From contig NZ_QNRT01000003.1 in assembly GCF_003315245.1 (NCBI RefSeq), positions 62,001 to 126,000 of the forward strand: DNA of 64,000 bases, in the 5' to 3' direction. Under the pieces are notes generated by a model. It ran no database searches. It worked only from the letters and a program-made list of their open reading frames with translations, and was not told the DNA's origin. Positions 18,483 to 26,840 of the stretch are shown one piece after another. A program made the position numbers and the translations under genes. Source of the DNA: Arenicella xantha. GTDB lineage: Bacteria > Pseudomonadota > Gammaproteobacteria > Arenicellales > Arenicellaceae. Within the stretch, counting starts at the first letter, position 1. Each line of letters opens with the position of its first letter.

Positions 18483-18587
18483 AGTTTGAACCGGGTACTG
18501 TTTCGAGGAGTCGGTATGCCCGAGAATATAGCGCAATTCAGCTAATGACCCCAGTCAAGTTTTCTAATTCACCGCGTATTTGTGTTA

Positions 18588-18616
18588 TTGCGGCGATTGC
18601 TAAAGGCTGCTACTCT
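18588..18616 (+). promoter_or_regulatory. Possible sigma-70-like promoter of the TauD/SyrP-like gene
   Basis: TTGCGG (18588-18593) and TACTCT (18611-18616) are spaced by 17 nt, 37 nt before the start codon, inside the divergent gap between two oxygenase genes. Both hexamers match the consensus only partly, so this is a weak call. Confidence 0.3.
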
Positions 18617-18652
18617 ATTTGACATAACGTCTAGAAAAATAGGAGGAGTAGC

Positions 18653-19708
18653 ATGCTCGCATTGCAAACCCGCGGTCTTACTGACCAGGAAATCGCGTCC
18701 GATAGTCCGAACCGCTCGAGTTTTGTTTCTGTGGTACAAGCGTCGGCGGATTGCGGAACGTTGGCCGAACTGATGAACGATTCAGCATTTATGCAGAAGA
18801 TTCAGAATAGCTACGCTGTCAGTGGTGCGGTATTGCTCCGAGGCTTCCCGATTCAAGACACCGCTGAAGCCGAAATGCTGCTTTCAGCGTGGGGCACAAC
18901 CTTTGATGATGAGTACCTTGGGGGCGCGAGCCCGCGCAGTCGCTTGAGTGATCATTTCTTTACTTCCACTGAAGCGCCGCCGTCATACGTTATTTCGTTT
19001 CACACTGAAATGTGTTACTTAAAGCAGCGCCCAGGCAAAATCTTTTTCTACTGTTTAACTCAGCCCAGCAAGTATGGTGAAACGCCGATATTTGATTGCG
19101 CCGCTATTTACTCCAAACTGAGCCCGGCTGTACGTCAGAAAATTGATGAGCATGGAATGATATACGAGCGGTATTTCGGTACTCGTAAAGCACGTTTTTT
19201 CAACGTCTATAAAACTTGGCGAGACGCATTTCATGCTGACACAGTGGAGCAAGCCGAACTCGCGTGTCAGCAACAAGGCCTTGAGTATGAGTGGCAATCC
19301 AATGGCGGTTTAATTACCCGCGCGCGCATGCCTGGCTATATGACTGATCCCACTTCGGGTAAGCGATGCATTAGCTTGACTCTGTATAACGGTGAGGCTG
19401 CGCCCTACGATTTAAGTACTTTTGCGCACAGATTGAACCCGATTAAACGTTTGGCGCTGAGTACGTTTATCCGCTCGCAGTATGCTAAGAAGCATGTTTT
19501 TATGCGGACTTTATGGGGCGACGGGTCAGCAATTTCGCGTGCTGAAACTCGTGAGTTGATTGATGCTGCATGGAGTTCCTCGAATCTTTTTAAGTGGCAA
19601 AGTGGCGACTTATTAATCTTGGACAATATTCGTTGCGGTCATGGTCGTCTAAATGTGGTAAAACCGCGTAAGATAGCGGCGGCACTGGGCGATCCATATC
19701 AGATCTAA
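18653..19708 (+). CDS. TauD/TfdA-family (SyrP-like) non-heme iron dioxygenase
   Basis: This 351-residue protein has the double-stranded beta-helix fold of iron/2-oxoglutarate hydroxylases. The start ATG follows a strong AGGAGGAG site. The proximal metal motif is His117-x-Glu119 in VISFHTEMCYL, and the distal histidine is about His330 in LLILDNIRCGHGRLNV, followed by basic residues that may bind 2-oxoglutarate. The Glu in place of the usual Asp is seen in the SyrP/clavaminate-synthase-like branch, to which this protein looks closest. These enzymes often hydroxylate amino acids. No biosynthetic cluster is nearby, so the substrate is unknown. Confidence 0.78.
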   Translation: MLALQTRGLTDQEIASDSPNRSSFVSVVQASADCGTLAELMNDSAFMQKIQNSYAVSGAVLLRGFPIQDTAEAEMLLSAWGTTFDDEYLGGASPRSRLSDHFFTSTEAPPSYVISFHTEMCYLKQRPGKIFFYCLTQPSKYGETPIFDCAAIYSKLSPAVRQKIDEHGMIYERYFGTRKARFFNVYKTWRDAFHADTVEQAELACQQQGLEYEWQSNGGLITRARMPGYMTDPTSGKRCISLTLYNGEAAPYDLSTFAHRLNPIKRLALSTFIRSQYAKKHVFMRTLWGDGSAISRAETRELIDAAWSSSNLFKWQSGDLLILDNIRCGHGRLNVVKPRKIAAALGDPYQI

Positions 19709-19766
19709 ACCAGTGCTTATTTTGTGTTTCAGGTGAGTCCTGATTCTATTTACCACGAGTACTAAA

Positions 19767-20420
19767 ATGTCGATCCCTTTAGATTTTAAAGAATTGTCAC
19801 CTGCGGAGATGTTGACAGCATCACGTGAATTTTCAGCCACCTTGCAGCGTCGCCGTAGCGTCCGTGATTTTTCGGATCGCCCAGTTGATCGAGAAATTAT
19901 CGACAATGCCGTACGGGCGGCCGCGTCGGCACCTAGTGGCGCCAATAAACAACCTTGGCATTTTGTGGTAATTGAAGCGACCGAGACTAAGCAGCTTATT
20001 CGTAAAGCAGCTGAAGCCGAAGAGCAAGAATTTTACAACGGGCGAGCGCCGCAATCATGGTTGGACGATCTAAAGGTATTTGAAACCGACGAGCACAAAC
20101 CGTTTTTAGAGACAGCGCCATATTTGATTGCGGTATTTTTACAGCGGAACACGATCGACGAAGAAGGAGTAAAGCACAAAAATTATTATATGCCTGAGTC
20201 GGTTGGCATTGCTACTGGAATGTTGATTTCGGCGCTGCATTTTTCCGGCTTGGCGACGTTAACGCACACTCCCAGTCCGATGAAGTTTCTGAATGAGATA
20301 TTACAACGGCCGAGTAATGAGAAGCCATATATGTTGATCGTGGCGGGTTACCCGGCTGATGACGTGACGGTGCCAGATATCGAGCGTAAACAGTTCAATG
20401 AGGTGGTGAGTACCTTTTAA
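19767..20420 (+). CDS. Nitroreductase-family flavoprotein, iodotyrosine-deiodinase-like
   Basis: This 217-residue FMN enzyme has the FMN-binding RRSVRDFSDRPV near the N-terminus and AASAPSGANKQPWHFVVIE. The C-terminal block with THTPSPMKFL, RPSNEKPYMLIVAGYPADD and VPDIERK resembles the iodotyrosine deiodinase branch, which removes halogen from halotyrosines, more than classical nitroreductases. That subfamily call is from motif memory. Its stop codon shares the palindromic TTAA at 20417-20420 with the stop of the convergent carboxyltransferase gene. Confidence 0.75.
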   Translation: MSIPLDFKELSPAEMLTASREFSATLQRRRSVRDFSDRPVDREIIDNAVRAAASAPSGANKQPWHFVVIEATETKQLIRKAAEAEEQEFYNGRAPQSWLDDLKVFETDEHKPFLETAPYLIAVFLQRNTIDEEGVKHKNYYMPESVGIATGMLISALHFSGLATLTHTPSPMKFLNEILQRPSNEKPYMLIVAGYPADDVTVPDIERKQFNEVVSTF

Positions 20421-22183
20421 AGACTGCGGTTGGCCAGCTGTGACGCAAGATGTTGGCGTGTTTCAGTTGGGTCGATGACCGCATCAATCTCTAGTACGCT
20501 GGCGACTTCAATGGCCTGACCGCGTTGATACTGTTCATCGAGCAATGATTGATACAACGCTTCCCGCTTAGCGGTGTCTGGCTCGGCTGCCAGCTGTTTA
20601 CTGAAGCCGAGTTTTACCGCGCCTTCGAGCCCCATAGGGCCAAACTCGCCGGTCGGCCACGCTAATGTGTAGTTGGGGCGGTGAGTACTGCCGCCTAACA
20701 TCGCTTGCGCGCCTAGGCCATAGCATTTTCTTAGCACTACTGCCCAAAGTGGCACTGTTAATTGTGCTCCAACACGAAATAACTCGGCTAAGCGTCTTAC
20801 TGCACCGAGCCCCTCATGATCTGGGCCAACCATAAAGCCTGGGGTATCACACAGGGTCAGCACGGGGATTGAAAATTGGTCGCAAAGTTGCATAAAGCCA
20901 GCCGCTTTCTCTCCGGCTGCGACGTCAATGGCGCCACCGAGAACCGTGCAGTCATTGGCCATGATGCCGATCGACTGACCTTCAATGCGAGCGAAGCCGG
21001 TAATGATACCGCTGCCATAGCCGCGTTTTAATTCGCACCATGAGTTAGTGTCCGACAAGGTGTTAATAATGTTGCGCACTTCATAAGTCTGGCGTCGATT
21101 AATCGGCATGATTGACGCGAGTGGTGTTTGCTCCGGCGCTTGCCAATCGAGACGTTCAGCTTGGAAGTACGAAAGCACCTGGGTCGCGAGCTCTGCCGCA
21201 TGCGCCTCGTCGCGCGCAACAATGTCAACTACCCCGTTAGTTTGCTGGATTGAAATAGGGCCAATGTCTTTAGGTGCAAAACTCCCTAGACCACCGCCTT
21301 CTATCATCGCGGGGCCAGCCATGCCAATCCAAGATTGTTCAGTGGCTATGGTGATATCTGCTGCGCCAAATAGTGCTGCATTACCGGCAAAGTTATAACC
21401 ATTGGCGACGGCTATGCGTGGTACTTGGCCGCTTAAGCCAGCCCATGTGCCAAATGAGGTGCAATGCAGGCCCGAGTTAACTGTGGTGATATCGGTGTCA
21501 CCAGGCCGACCGCCGCCGCCTTCAGTGAACATAATTATCGGCAGATTTTGTTTAGACGCAACATGCAACATTCGGTCTAGTTTCTGATGGTGGAAGAAGC
21601 CTTGGGTTCCTGCCAATACCGAGTAGTCATTAATGATTAGTGCGGTGGAGTGTCCGTTTACTTGTGCAACCCCTGTAATGATGCCATCTGCCGCGGTGCT
21701 GGTTTTGAGTGTCTCGTAATCGGTTCGGTTGCGCTGCGCCGCGACCGCAAGCTGACCGTATTCCTGAAAATTATCGAGGTCATCACATAGCGCCGATAGG
21801 TTTTCCCGAGCGGTTCGGTAACCTTTAGCGTGGCGCTTAGTGGTTGCGTCGGCTCTGGCGTCGTCTAAGCTGAGGGCTTGGCGTGCCGCTAAGGCCGCAA
21901 TACTTGGGTGTGGGGTTTTATCGCTTTGCTTGATATCGGCTTTGTGTGTGGTCGATTGGTCAGCCATTATGCTAAGCAGTGAAGCGCCACGTTGCACATT
22001 TTGACCGTTTGCGACGAATACCCATTGAACTTGGCCAGAGTGTTCAGCTTCAATCCGCACATGAACCTTCATCGACTCCAGTAACACTAATAATTCACCG
22101 GCTTTAACGGTTTGGCCGACACCGATATGGACTTCAAGCACGGTGCCGGTTAGTGGTGCGGGTACCTCGGTTACATTCGACAT
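20417..22183 (-). CDS. Biotin carrier domain fused to acyl-CoA carboxylase carboxyltransferase
   Basis: The first 70 or so residues form a biotinyl domain with the target lysine in LLVLLESMKVHVRIEAE. The rest (about 100-588) is a carboxyltransferase with both halves: an acyl-CoA-binding N-part (MFTEGGGGRPGD, GNAALFGAADITIA) and a carboxybiotin-binding C-part (TLCDTPGFMVGPDHEGLGAVRR, AMLGGSTHRPNYTLAWPTGEFG). The order biotin-carrier then carboxyltransferase, with no biotin carboxylase fused or adjacent, is unusual. It probably works with a biotin carboxylase encoded elsewhere. The acyl-CoA substrate is unknown. It is last in a tight minus-strand run beginning at 24618. Confidence 0.85.
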   Translation of the reverse strand: MSNVTEVPAPLTGTVLEVHIGVGQTVKAGELLVLLESMKVHVRIEAEHSGQVQWVFVANGQNVQRGASLLSIMADQSTTHKADIKQSDKTPHPSIAALAARQALSLDDARADATTKRHAKGYRTARENLSALCDDLDNFQEYGQLAVAAQRNRTDYETLKTSTAADGIITGVAQVNGHSTALIINDYSVLAGTQGFFHHQKLDRMLHVASKQNLPIIMFTEGGGGRPGDTDITTVNSGLHCTSFGTWAGLSGQVPRIAVANGYNFAGNAALFGAADITIATEQSWIGMAGPAMIEGGGLGSFAPKDIGPISIQQTNGVVDIVARDEAHAAELATQVLSYFQAERLDWQAPEQTPLASIMPINRRQTYEVRNIINTLSDTNSWCELKRGYGSGIITGFARIEGQSIGIMANDCTVLGGAIDVAAGEKAAGFMQLCDQFSIPVLTLCDTPGFMVGPDHEGLGAVRRLAELFRVGAQLTVPLWAVVLRKCYGLGAQAMLGGSTHRPNYTLAWPTGEFGPMGLEGAVKLGFSKQLAAEPDTAKREALYQSLLDEQYQRGQAIEVASVLEIDAVIDPTETRQHLASQLANRSL

Positions 22184-22190
22184 ATCAATA

Positions 22191-23309
22191 CTATTTAGCG
22201 GTTTGGATTTTTATTAAGCGCGCGTCCTGGCCGTCGGTGAGTACATATAGATTGCCATCTGGCCCAACTTCAATGTCGCGCAAACGTCCGCGCAATTCTT
22301 TGACAACAATGCCTTCGTCGACCAGTGTGTCATTTTCTACGCGAGTTTGACGTATTGAGCCTTCTGCAAGTGAGGTCGAATACAAATAGCCTTTGAGGTA
22401 GGTCATGCTAGACGGTGCAATAGACGGGGTCCAATCTACCAGTGGTTGCTGCATATCTGGGTAGTCGGTAAAAGGTGAAATACGCGCACCGGTATAATCG
22501 ACGCCGCGAGTGATAATCGGCCAGCCATAGTTCAAGCCGGGCTTTATCCGGTTGATTTCATCCCCACCTTTGGGGCCATGTTCATTGGCGAATACCCGAT
22601 CAGCAACCACCACCATGCCTTGATGGTTTCGATGACCTAGGGACCAGATTTCTGGTTTGGCGCCTGTGGTATCAATGAAGGGATTATCTGCTGGCGGTTT
22701 GCCTTGTTGGTCGACTCGAATAATCTTACCCAGGTGCGAGTCAAGCCGTTGCGCGTGTTCGCGATAGTTAAAGCCGTCGCCAACGGTAAGCAGTAAAGTG
22801 CCATCACTCAATTGTGCAATACGCCCAGCAAAATGATGCGCTGTGGAGCGCATTGGCGAGCCGGTAAAGAGAACATTCTGGTTAATCAGTTCGCCATCAT
22901 GGAGTTCAGCCGAGATAAGACGTGTAGCATTTTGCTTGGCGGTGCCGACCGCGTAACTCAAATAGAGTTTGTTGTTCTCGCTAAAATTCCTATCCAACAG
23001 GATATCGAGTAAGCCGCCTTGCCCAGCAAAGTAGACTGCTGGGATGCCGCTGATGGCTTGTGGTAGAAGCGTGTTATTGCGGACCACACGAATCTTGCCA
23101 GCTCGCTCCGTAATGAGAATGTCGCCGTTGGGTAAAAACGCCATGGCCCACGGCGAGTCTAATCCGGTTACCAGAGTACTTATCGTGGAGTTTGGCTCAA
23201 TCGGCGACGCGGATGCGGCGTGTAATCCAACTGGTGTTGACAGCATCAACGTTGTCGCAAGCAAGGCCGTGAGCGATGCTCGGCGTACTAATTCCTTGGT
23301 ATATATCAT
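22191..23309 (-). CDS. Exported PQQ-dependent sugar (aldose) dehydrogenase family protein
   Basis: This 372-residue protein has an N-terminal signal peptide (ALLATTLMLSTPVGLHAA) and the six-bladed propeller of the glucose/sorbosone dehydrogenase family: LDSPWAMAFLPNGDILITER, HHFAGRIAQLSDGTLLLTVG, LGHRNHQGMVV, NEHGPKGGDEINRIKPGLNY. The E. coli relative is YliI (Asd), a soluble PQQ-dependent aldose dehydrogenase. It would oxidise sugars in the periplasm if PQQ is available; no PQQ synthesis genes are visible here. Gaps of 7 nt on both sides suggest one operon with its neighbours. Confidence 0.87.
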   Translation of the reverse strand: MIYTKELVRRASLTALLATTLMLSTPVGLHAASASPIEPNSTISTLVTGLDSPWAMAFLPNGDILITERAGKIRVVRNNTLLPQAISGIPAVYFAGQGGLLDILLDRNFSENNKLYLSYAVGTAKQNATRLISAELHDGELINQNVLFTGSPMRSTAHHFAGRIAQLSDGTLLLTVGDGFNYREHAQRLDSHLGKIIRVDQQGKPPADNPFIDTTGAKPEIWSLGHRNHQGMVVVADRVFANEHGPKGGDEINRIKPGLNYGWPIITRGVDYTGARISPFTDYPDMQQPLVDWTPSIAPSSMTYLKGYLYSTSLAEGSIRQTRVENDTLVDEGIVVKELRGRLRDIEVGPDGNLYVLTDGQDARLIKIQTAK

Positions 23310-23316
23310 GGGGCGG

Positions 23317-23760
23317 TTATTCAGGTCTTGTGGGGCGTGTTAATTGAGCAAATAAGTAGCCGCCTAAGCCACCAGCAAGCGCTTGAAATGCGATTCCTAG
23401 GTTGCTTCTAGCACCAGCTATTGGCATAAGTTGTAATTGCCAACTCATTACTATTAGCAGCGTGATTACCGCAGATGACCCGGCAAACACATACCAAAAT
23501 AGGCGATTGCCTCCGATGAACTTAGCGCAGGCTGCAGCCGCCACAAAGGCAATCAGTAATGCGGCGCCAAACGCTAGCACTAGAGTTTGCAGAATAGCTA
23601 GATCAGCAATAGTCATCGATAGGCGAGTCTTTAATGATATATCCGCACCAATTGCCTGTAGCTCATGCAGTACAAATTGGCTCGAAAAAAACGATCCGAG
23701 TAGACTGGTAAGCACGGTGGCGGCGACTAAGGCCGCCAGATAGTTCAAGGCTGTTTTCAT
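23317..23760 (-). CDS. Unknown four-helix membrane protein
   Basis: A 147-residue protein with four clear hydrophobic segments (about residues 7-27, 55-80, 85-105 and 120-140). I do not recognise a family. It lies 3 nt after the exported methyltransferase-like gene and 7 nt before the sugar dehydrogenase gene, so it is most likely co-transcribed with both. A role in the same periplasmic process is inference only. Confidence 0.65.
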   Translation of the reverse strand: MKTALNYLAALVAATVLTSLLGSFFSSQFVLHELQAIGADISLKTRLSMTIADLAILQTLVLAFGAALLIAFVAAAACAKFIGGNRLFWYVFAGSSAVITLLIVMSWQLQLMPIAGARSNLGIAFQALAGGLGGYLFAQLTRPTRPE

Positions 23761-23763
23761 TGA

Positions 23764-24618
23764 CTACTCGGGCTTTTTAAACAGCAGCGTCATGCGATTA
23801 GACTCGCCGATCGCCTCCATGCTGGCGCGTTTTTCTGCGTCATCACGTGCGCCGCTCAAGCTCGGCGGTAAGCGCCATACGATATCGCCTTCAGTTGCTT
23901 GGTCATTCGGATTCTCGTTAATTGCGGACTCACCAATAAACTCAAACCCAGCGTTAGTCATAGCCTCTTTTACATGGCTTTTCTTTAAGTAGCCGTTGCT
24001 GCCGTCGGCCCAAGAGTCGGGTCGGTCTTCGCGCGCTTGATGCTGAACGATGCCGACAATGCCACCCGGTTTTAATACGGCGAGAGTATCCTCAAGCGCA
24101 CTTGTGAGAAACCCGCCTTTGGTTTCAAACCTTGCAAGATTATGTAGGGCGCGAATAAACAGTACGGCATCGGCTGAGCCTTTCATTGTGTCGGGTAGTT
24201 CAGCAAACTGAAATGCAGTGATTTTAGCGCTGTCGGCATCCCGCCAAGCTTCGGCGTCGGCAGTCCAAGTGGCAACCCACGATTTCTTGGCTTCGATGGC
24301 GTCTGGCTTCATCCACTCGAAATTTGGCCACAAAGCTTGTTGATAATCGACTCCAACTAAGGTGCCATCAGCCCCGAGCACCGGTAGTAGTATTTTACTG
24401 TACCAACCGCCGCCAGGCAGTGCTTCAACTACTGTCATTCCGGGTTTGATACCGAAAAAATCAAGTGTCTGTTGTGGATGACGGTATTGATAACGGGCTT
24501 TAACGTCATCCGATTGAGTCGCCAAAACGGTAGCTAAGGTGTTTTCTTCGGCAAAGGCAGATGCTTGAATAACTAACAGGCATGCACTGAGCAACGTCGT
24601 TAAGGTAATTTTCTTCAT
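23764..24618 (-). CDS. Exported class I methyltransferase-like protein
   Basis: The 284-residue protein begins with a clear signal peptide (MKKITLTTLLSACLLVIQAS ending near AFA). The mature part has a Rossmann-type methyltransferase core: GMTVVEALPGGGWYSKILLP as motif I, LVGVDYQQALWPNF as motif II, and GGIVGIVQHQAREDRPDSW later. S-adenosylmethionine is not known to be available in the periplasm, so the fold may serve another purpose or an unknown supply exists. Similar signal-peptide-bearing methyltransferase-like proteins occur in other proteobacteria. It appears to be the first gene of a four-gene run to 20417. Confidence 0.75.
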   Translation of the reverse strand: MKKITLTTLLSACLLVIQASAFAEENTLATVLATQSDDVKARYQYRHPQQTLDFFGIKPGMTVVEALPGGGWYSKILLPVLGADGTLVGVDYQQALWPNFEWMKPDAIEAKKSWVATWTADAEAWRDADSAKITAFQFAELPDTMKGSADAVLFIRALHNLARFETKGGFLTSALEDTLAVLKPGGIVGIVQHQAREDRPDSWADGSNGYLKKSHVKEAMTNAGFEFIGESAINENPNDQATEGDIVWRLPPSLSGARDDAEKRASMEAIGESNRMTLLFKKPE

Positions 24619-24807
24619 GTAATTTCCTCCGTTTAGTAGTTATATGATTGTTTGTTTAATATGAGGATGCGGAAACACTAATGATGGTCGCAACGCTTCG
24701 CTAATTCTCGGGTAGAACTCCGTGATCACAAAAGCATTATCGGTTGATACTACACCAAATGCTTGGTCTTGTAAGTGAAGCGGCGCTAACTCGGCTGACT
24801 GCCCGCA

Positions 24808-25791
24808 TTAGCGGAGAACCCAGTAAGCTAACTGCAAGCTAACCGACAACACTATATCGTTCTCGTCGCCATGTGCCACGCTTACTGACCACTTCGGGTT
24901 ATGGTGATACGTTAATCCGTAAGCGGTGTCGTCGCCATCCCAAACTAAGCTTGCTGCAATGCCTCGTCCGGGGCTCGCGGCGTCATTGCCGGATTCGCTA
25001 TATTTCCACCAATAGATTCCCAGTAGATCCACATTGATCGTTGGTTGAATTCGATGAGGTTGATCGGATAGATAACTTAAGCCTAATGTCGGACGAAGTG
25101 CCAGTAACTTGTAGTTGGGCGGGCCGGATAAGCCAGTTTTTTGCGGTTGATATATTAGAGAATTAACGAGTACCTCATGCGGCCAGAGTTTAATAGTGTC
25201 GTCTTTATAACTTTGCCATTGTTGTTCGAGGGTCTGATTGAACTGCAAGCTCGCTAGTTTGTCGGGCCGGTTAAGCGAGTCAGATAAGGCGCGATAGTAG
25301 CCAGCTATCAGCCATAATTGTTGTGCTAATTGAGTTGCTCGGGCGCAATCGGTTGTTGCGTGTGCTTGACAAAAAGGAGTCACCAGGTCGTCATACAGAT
25401 TGATGGTTGTGGTGCCGCCGTTAGCCACTGGGAACTGTATAAACCCGGTTCCTGCGTCTCGAGTGATGCTTCGGTTAATCTCATTGATTACGCTAGTGCG
25501 AGCATGACCGACGCCTATTTCAGCGGCAGTACTCAAGCGAGTTAAAGCGGGGCGGATCGTTGCTAATGGCGTATAAAACTCACTTTGTTGGGCTAACCAA
25601 CAATCGATAGATTGAGTGGTTTGCTGAGGTAATGTGTCGGATGATTGCGTTGCCAATAACACATTGGTGAGTTGTTGCTCGGCGTCGGGTAAATTCATTG
25701 CCAATTCGCCAGACAGTGTTGGGTCGAGCGCGGGGCAGGCCGCACTTGAGTAACAAGTCATCAGCATTAATAACGCCACTAACCATTTCAT
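24808..25791 (-). CDS. Exported protein of unknown function
   Basis: A 327-residue protein with a signal peptide (MKWLVALLMLMTCYSSA) and a mature part starting ACPALDPTLS. I do not recognise the family. The last 100 residues have alternating hydrophobic and polar strands (NYKLLALRPTLGLSYL, GIAASLVWDGDDTAYGLTY, IVLSVSLQLAYWVLR), suggesting a small beta-sheet or outer-membrane-associated end. Its start codon overlaps the end of the upstream hydrolase gene by 4 nt, so the two are translationally coupled. Confidence 0.65.
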   Translation of the reverse strand: MKWLVALLMLMTCYSSAACPALDPTLSGELAMNLPDAEQQLTNVLLATQSSDTLPQQTTQSIDCWLAQQSEFYTPLATIRPALTRLSTAAEIGVGHARTSVINEINRSITRDAGTGFIQFPVANGGTTTINLYDDLVTPFCQAHATTDCARATQLAQQLWLIAGYYRALSDSLNRPDKLASLQFNQTLEQQWQSYKDDTIKLWPHEVLVNSLIYQPQKTGLSGPPNYKLLALRPTLGLSYLSDQPHRIQPTINVDLLGIYWWKYSESGNDAASPGRGIAASLVWDGDDTAYGLTYHHNPKWSVSVAHGDENDIVLSVSLQLAYWVLR

Positions 25792-26840
25792 GCGATTGAC
25801 TCTTCATGATGGTGGGACACCTCGCCAAACTTCAAGATCAAGTTCACATAGGTTTGCCAAGAATCTGTTTCATGTTCATGCGAATGTTGGATTAGTTGAC
25901 TTAGTGCATCGCGCAACTCAAGGGATACTTTGGGGCCCAAGGCTGGAAAGTCGCTACAACGCGTGTCGGACTCGGTCAATAACCGTTTGAACCCGCTTAA
26001 GTCAAAAATCTCATCGGTAATTTTAGGGTGCAACATGTAATGCGTGAGCCCGTGTACATTGGTCTCATGAACATGATCCAGCACGATGTCTTTATACACT
26101 GGTCGGCCTAAGTGGTTAGCTTGTTTAAGTCCTTCTGGCCAATGCTGTAGGCGAGTTGGTACCATGCGTGCGATTGGGTCAAAGCAGTTTGTTATCGTTC
26201 GTAAGTAGTCATAAGTGTAATGCGGATACACATCGCAAGGAGGAAATTGGTCGTGGTTGAGCGGTAGGCTAAATAAATCGGTCACATCCGAGATCTGCAT
26301 TAGAAATTTGATGCGATAGCCTTGTTGATAGAAATTGCTTTTGTCGGTTGCGGCGGTACGGATATTTTGCAGTGTGTCGTTGATAACACGAGTGCCGAGT
26401 GAGTGGGCCACGATGCCAAATTGATCGCTGGTGCTATGCCGACTGATATGCTGGTAGAGTTGCTTGGCCACCAGAGCATTAACTTGCTCTTTGACGATCG
26501 ACATTTTATACAGCACCACATCGACCAAATATGACCACAGAAAATGCTTATGCGTCACGGCATTGGTAACTAGGGTCGCGGCTAATTGTTCGCGCTCTCG
26601 ATCTGGTAGCGTCAGTGCGTCGCTGAAAACGGCTTTGCCTAAGTCGGCGAAATCATCAAGGTAGTCTTCAAATGCAGAGTCGTAGCAGATTGGCACTACT
26701 TCAATATGCTCTTGCATCGGCGTGTTGAGCTTAATGCTACGCTGCCAAGCCTCGCTTAATCGTTCAATCGCTTGGTCCGCCCAGCTAGGGTCACGGTGAA
26801 TGCCTATCCCGTGAATCAAAAATAGAGTGAACTTTGCCAT
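25788..26840 (-). CDS. Alpha/beta-hydrolase (lipase-like) protein of unknown substrate
   Basis: The 350-residue protein has no signal peptide. It starts AKFTLFLIHGIGIHRDPSWA, a strand and oxyanion-hole region, and carries a nucleophile elbow FGIVAHSLGTRVINDTLQ. A later DHVHETNVHGLTHYMLH segment may contain the catalytic histidine. This resembles intracellular lipase or esterase-like proteins, but I cannot name a family. It precedes and overlaps the unknown exported protein by 4 nt. Confidence 0.6.
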   Translation of the reverse strand: MAKFTLFLIHGIGIHRDPSWADQAIERLSEAWQRSIKLNTPMQEHIEVVPICYDSAFEDYLDDFADLGKAVFSDALTLPDREREQLAATLVTNAVTHKHFLWSYLVDVVLYKMSIVKEQVNALVAKQLYQHISRHSTSDQFGIVAHSLGTRVINDTLQNIRTAATDKSNFYQQGYRIKFLMQISDVTDLFSLPLNHDQFPPCDVYPHYTYDYLRTITNCFDPIARMVPTRLQHWPEGLKQANHLGRPVYKDIVLDHVHETNVHGLTHYMLHPKITDEIFDLSGFKRLLTESDTRCSDFPALGPKVSLELRDALSQLIQHSHEHETDSWQTYVNLILKFGEVSHHHEESIA

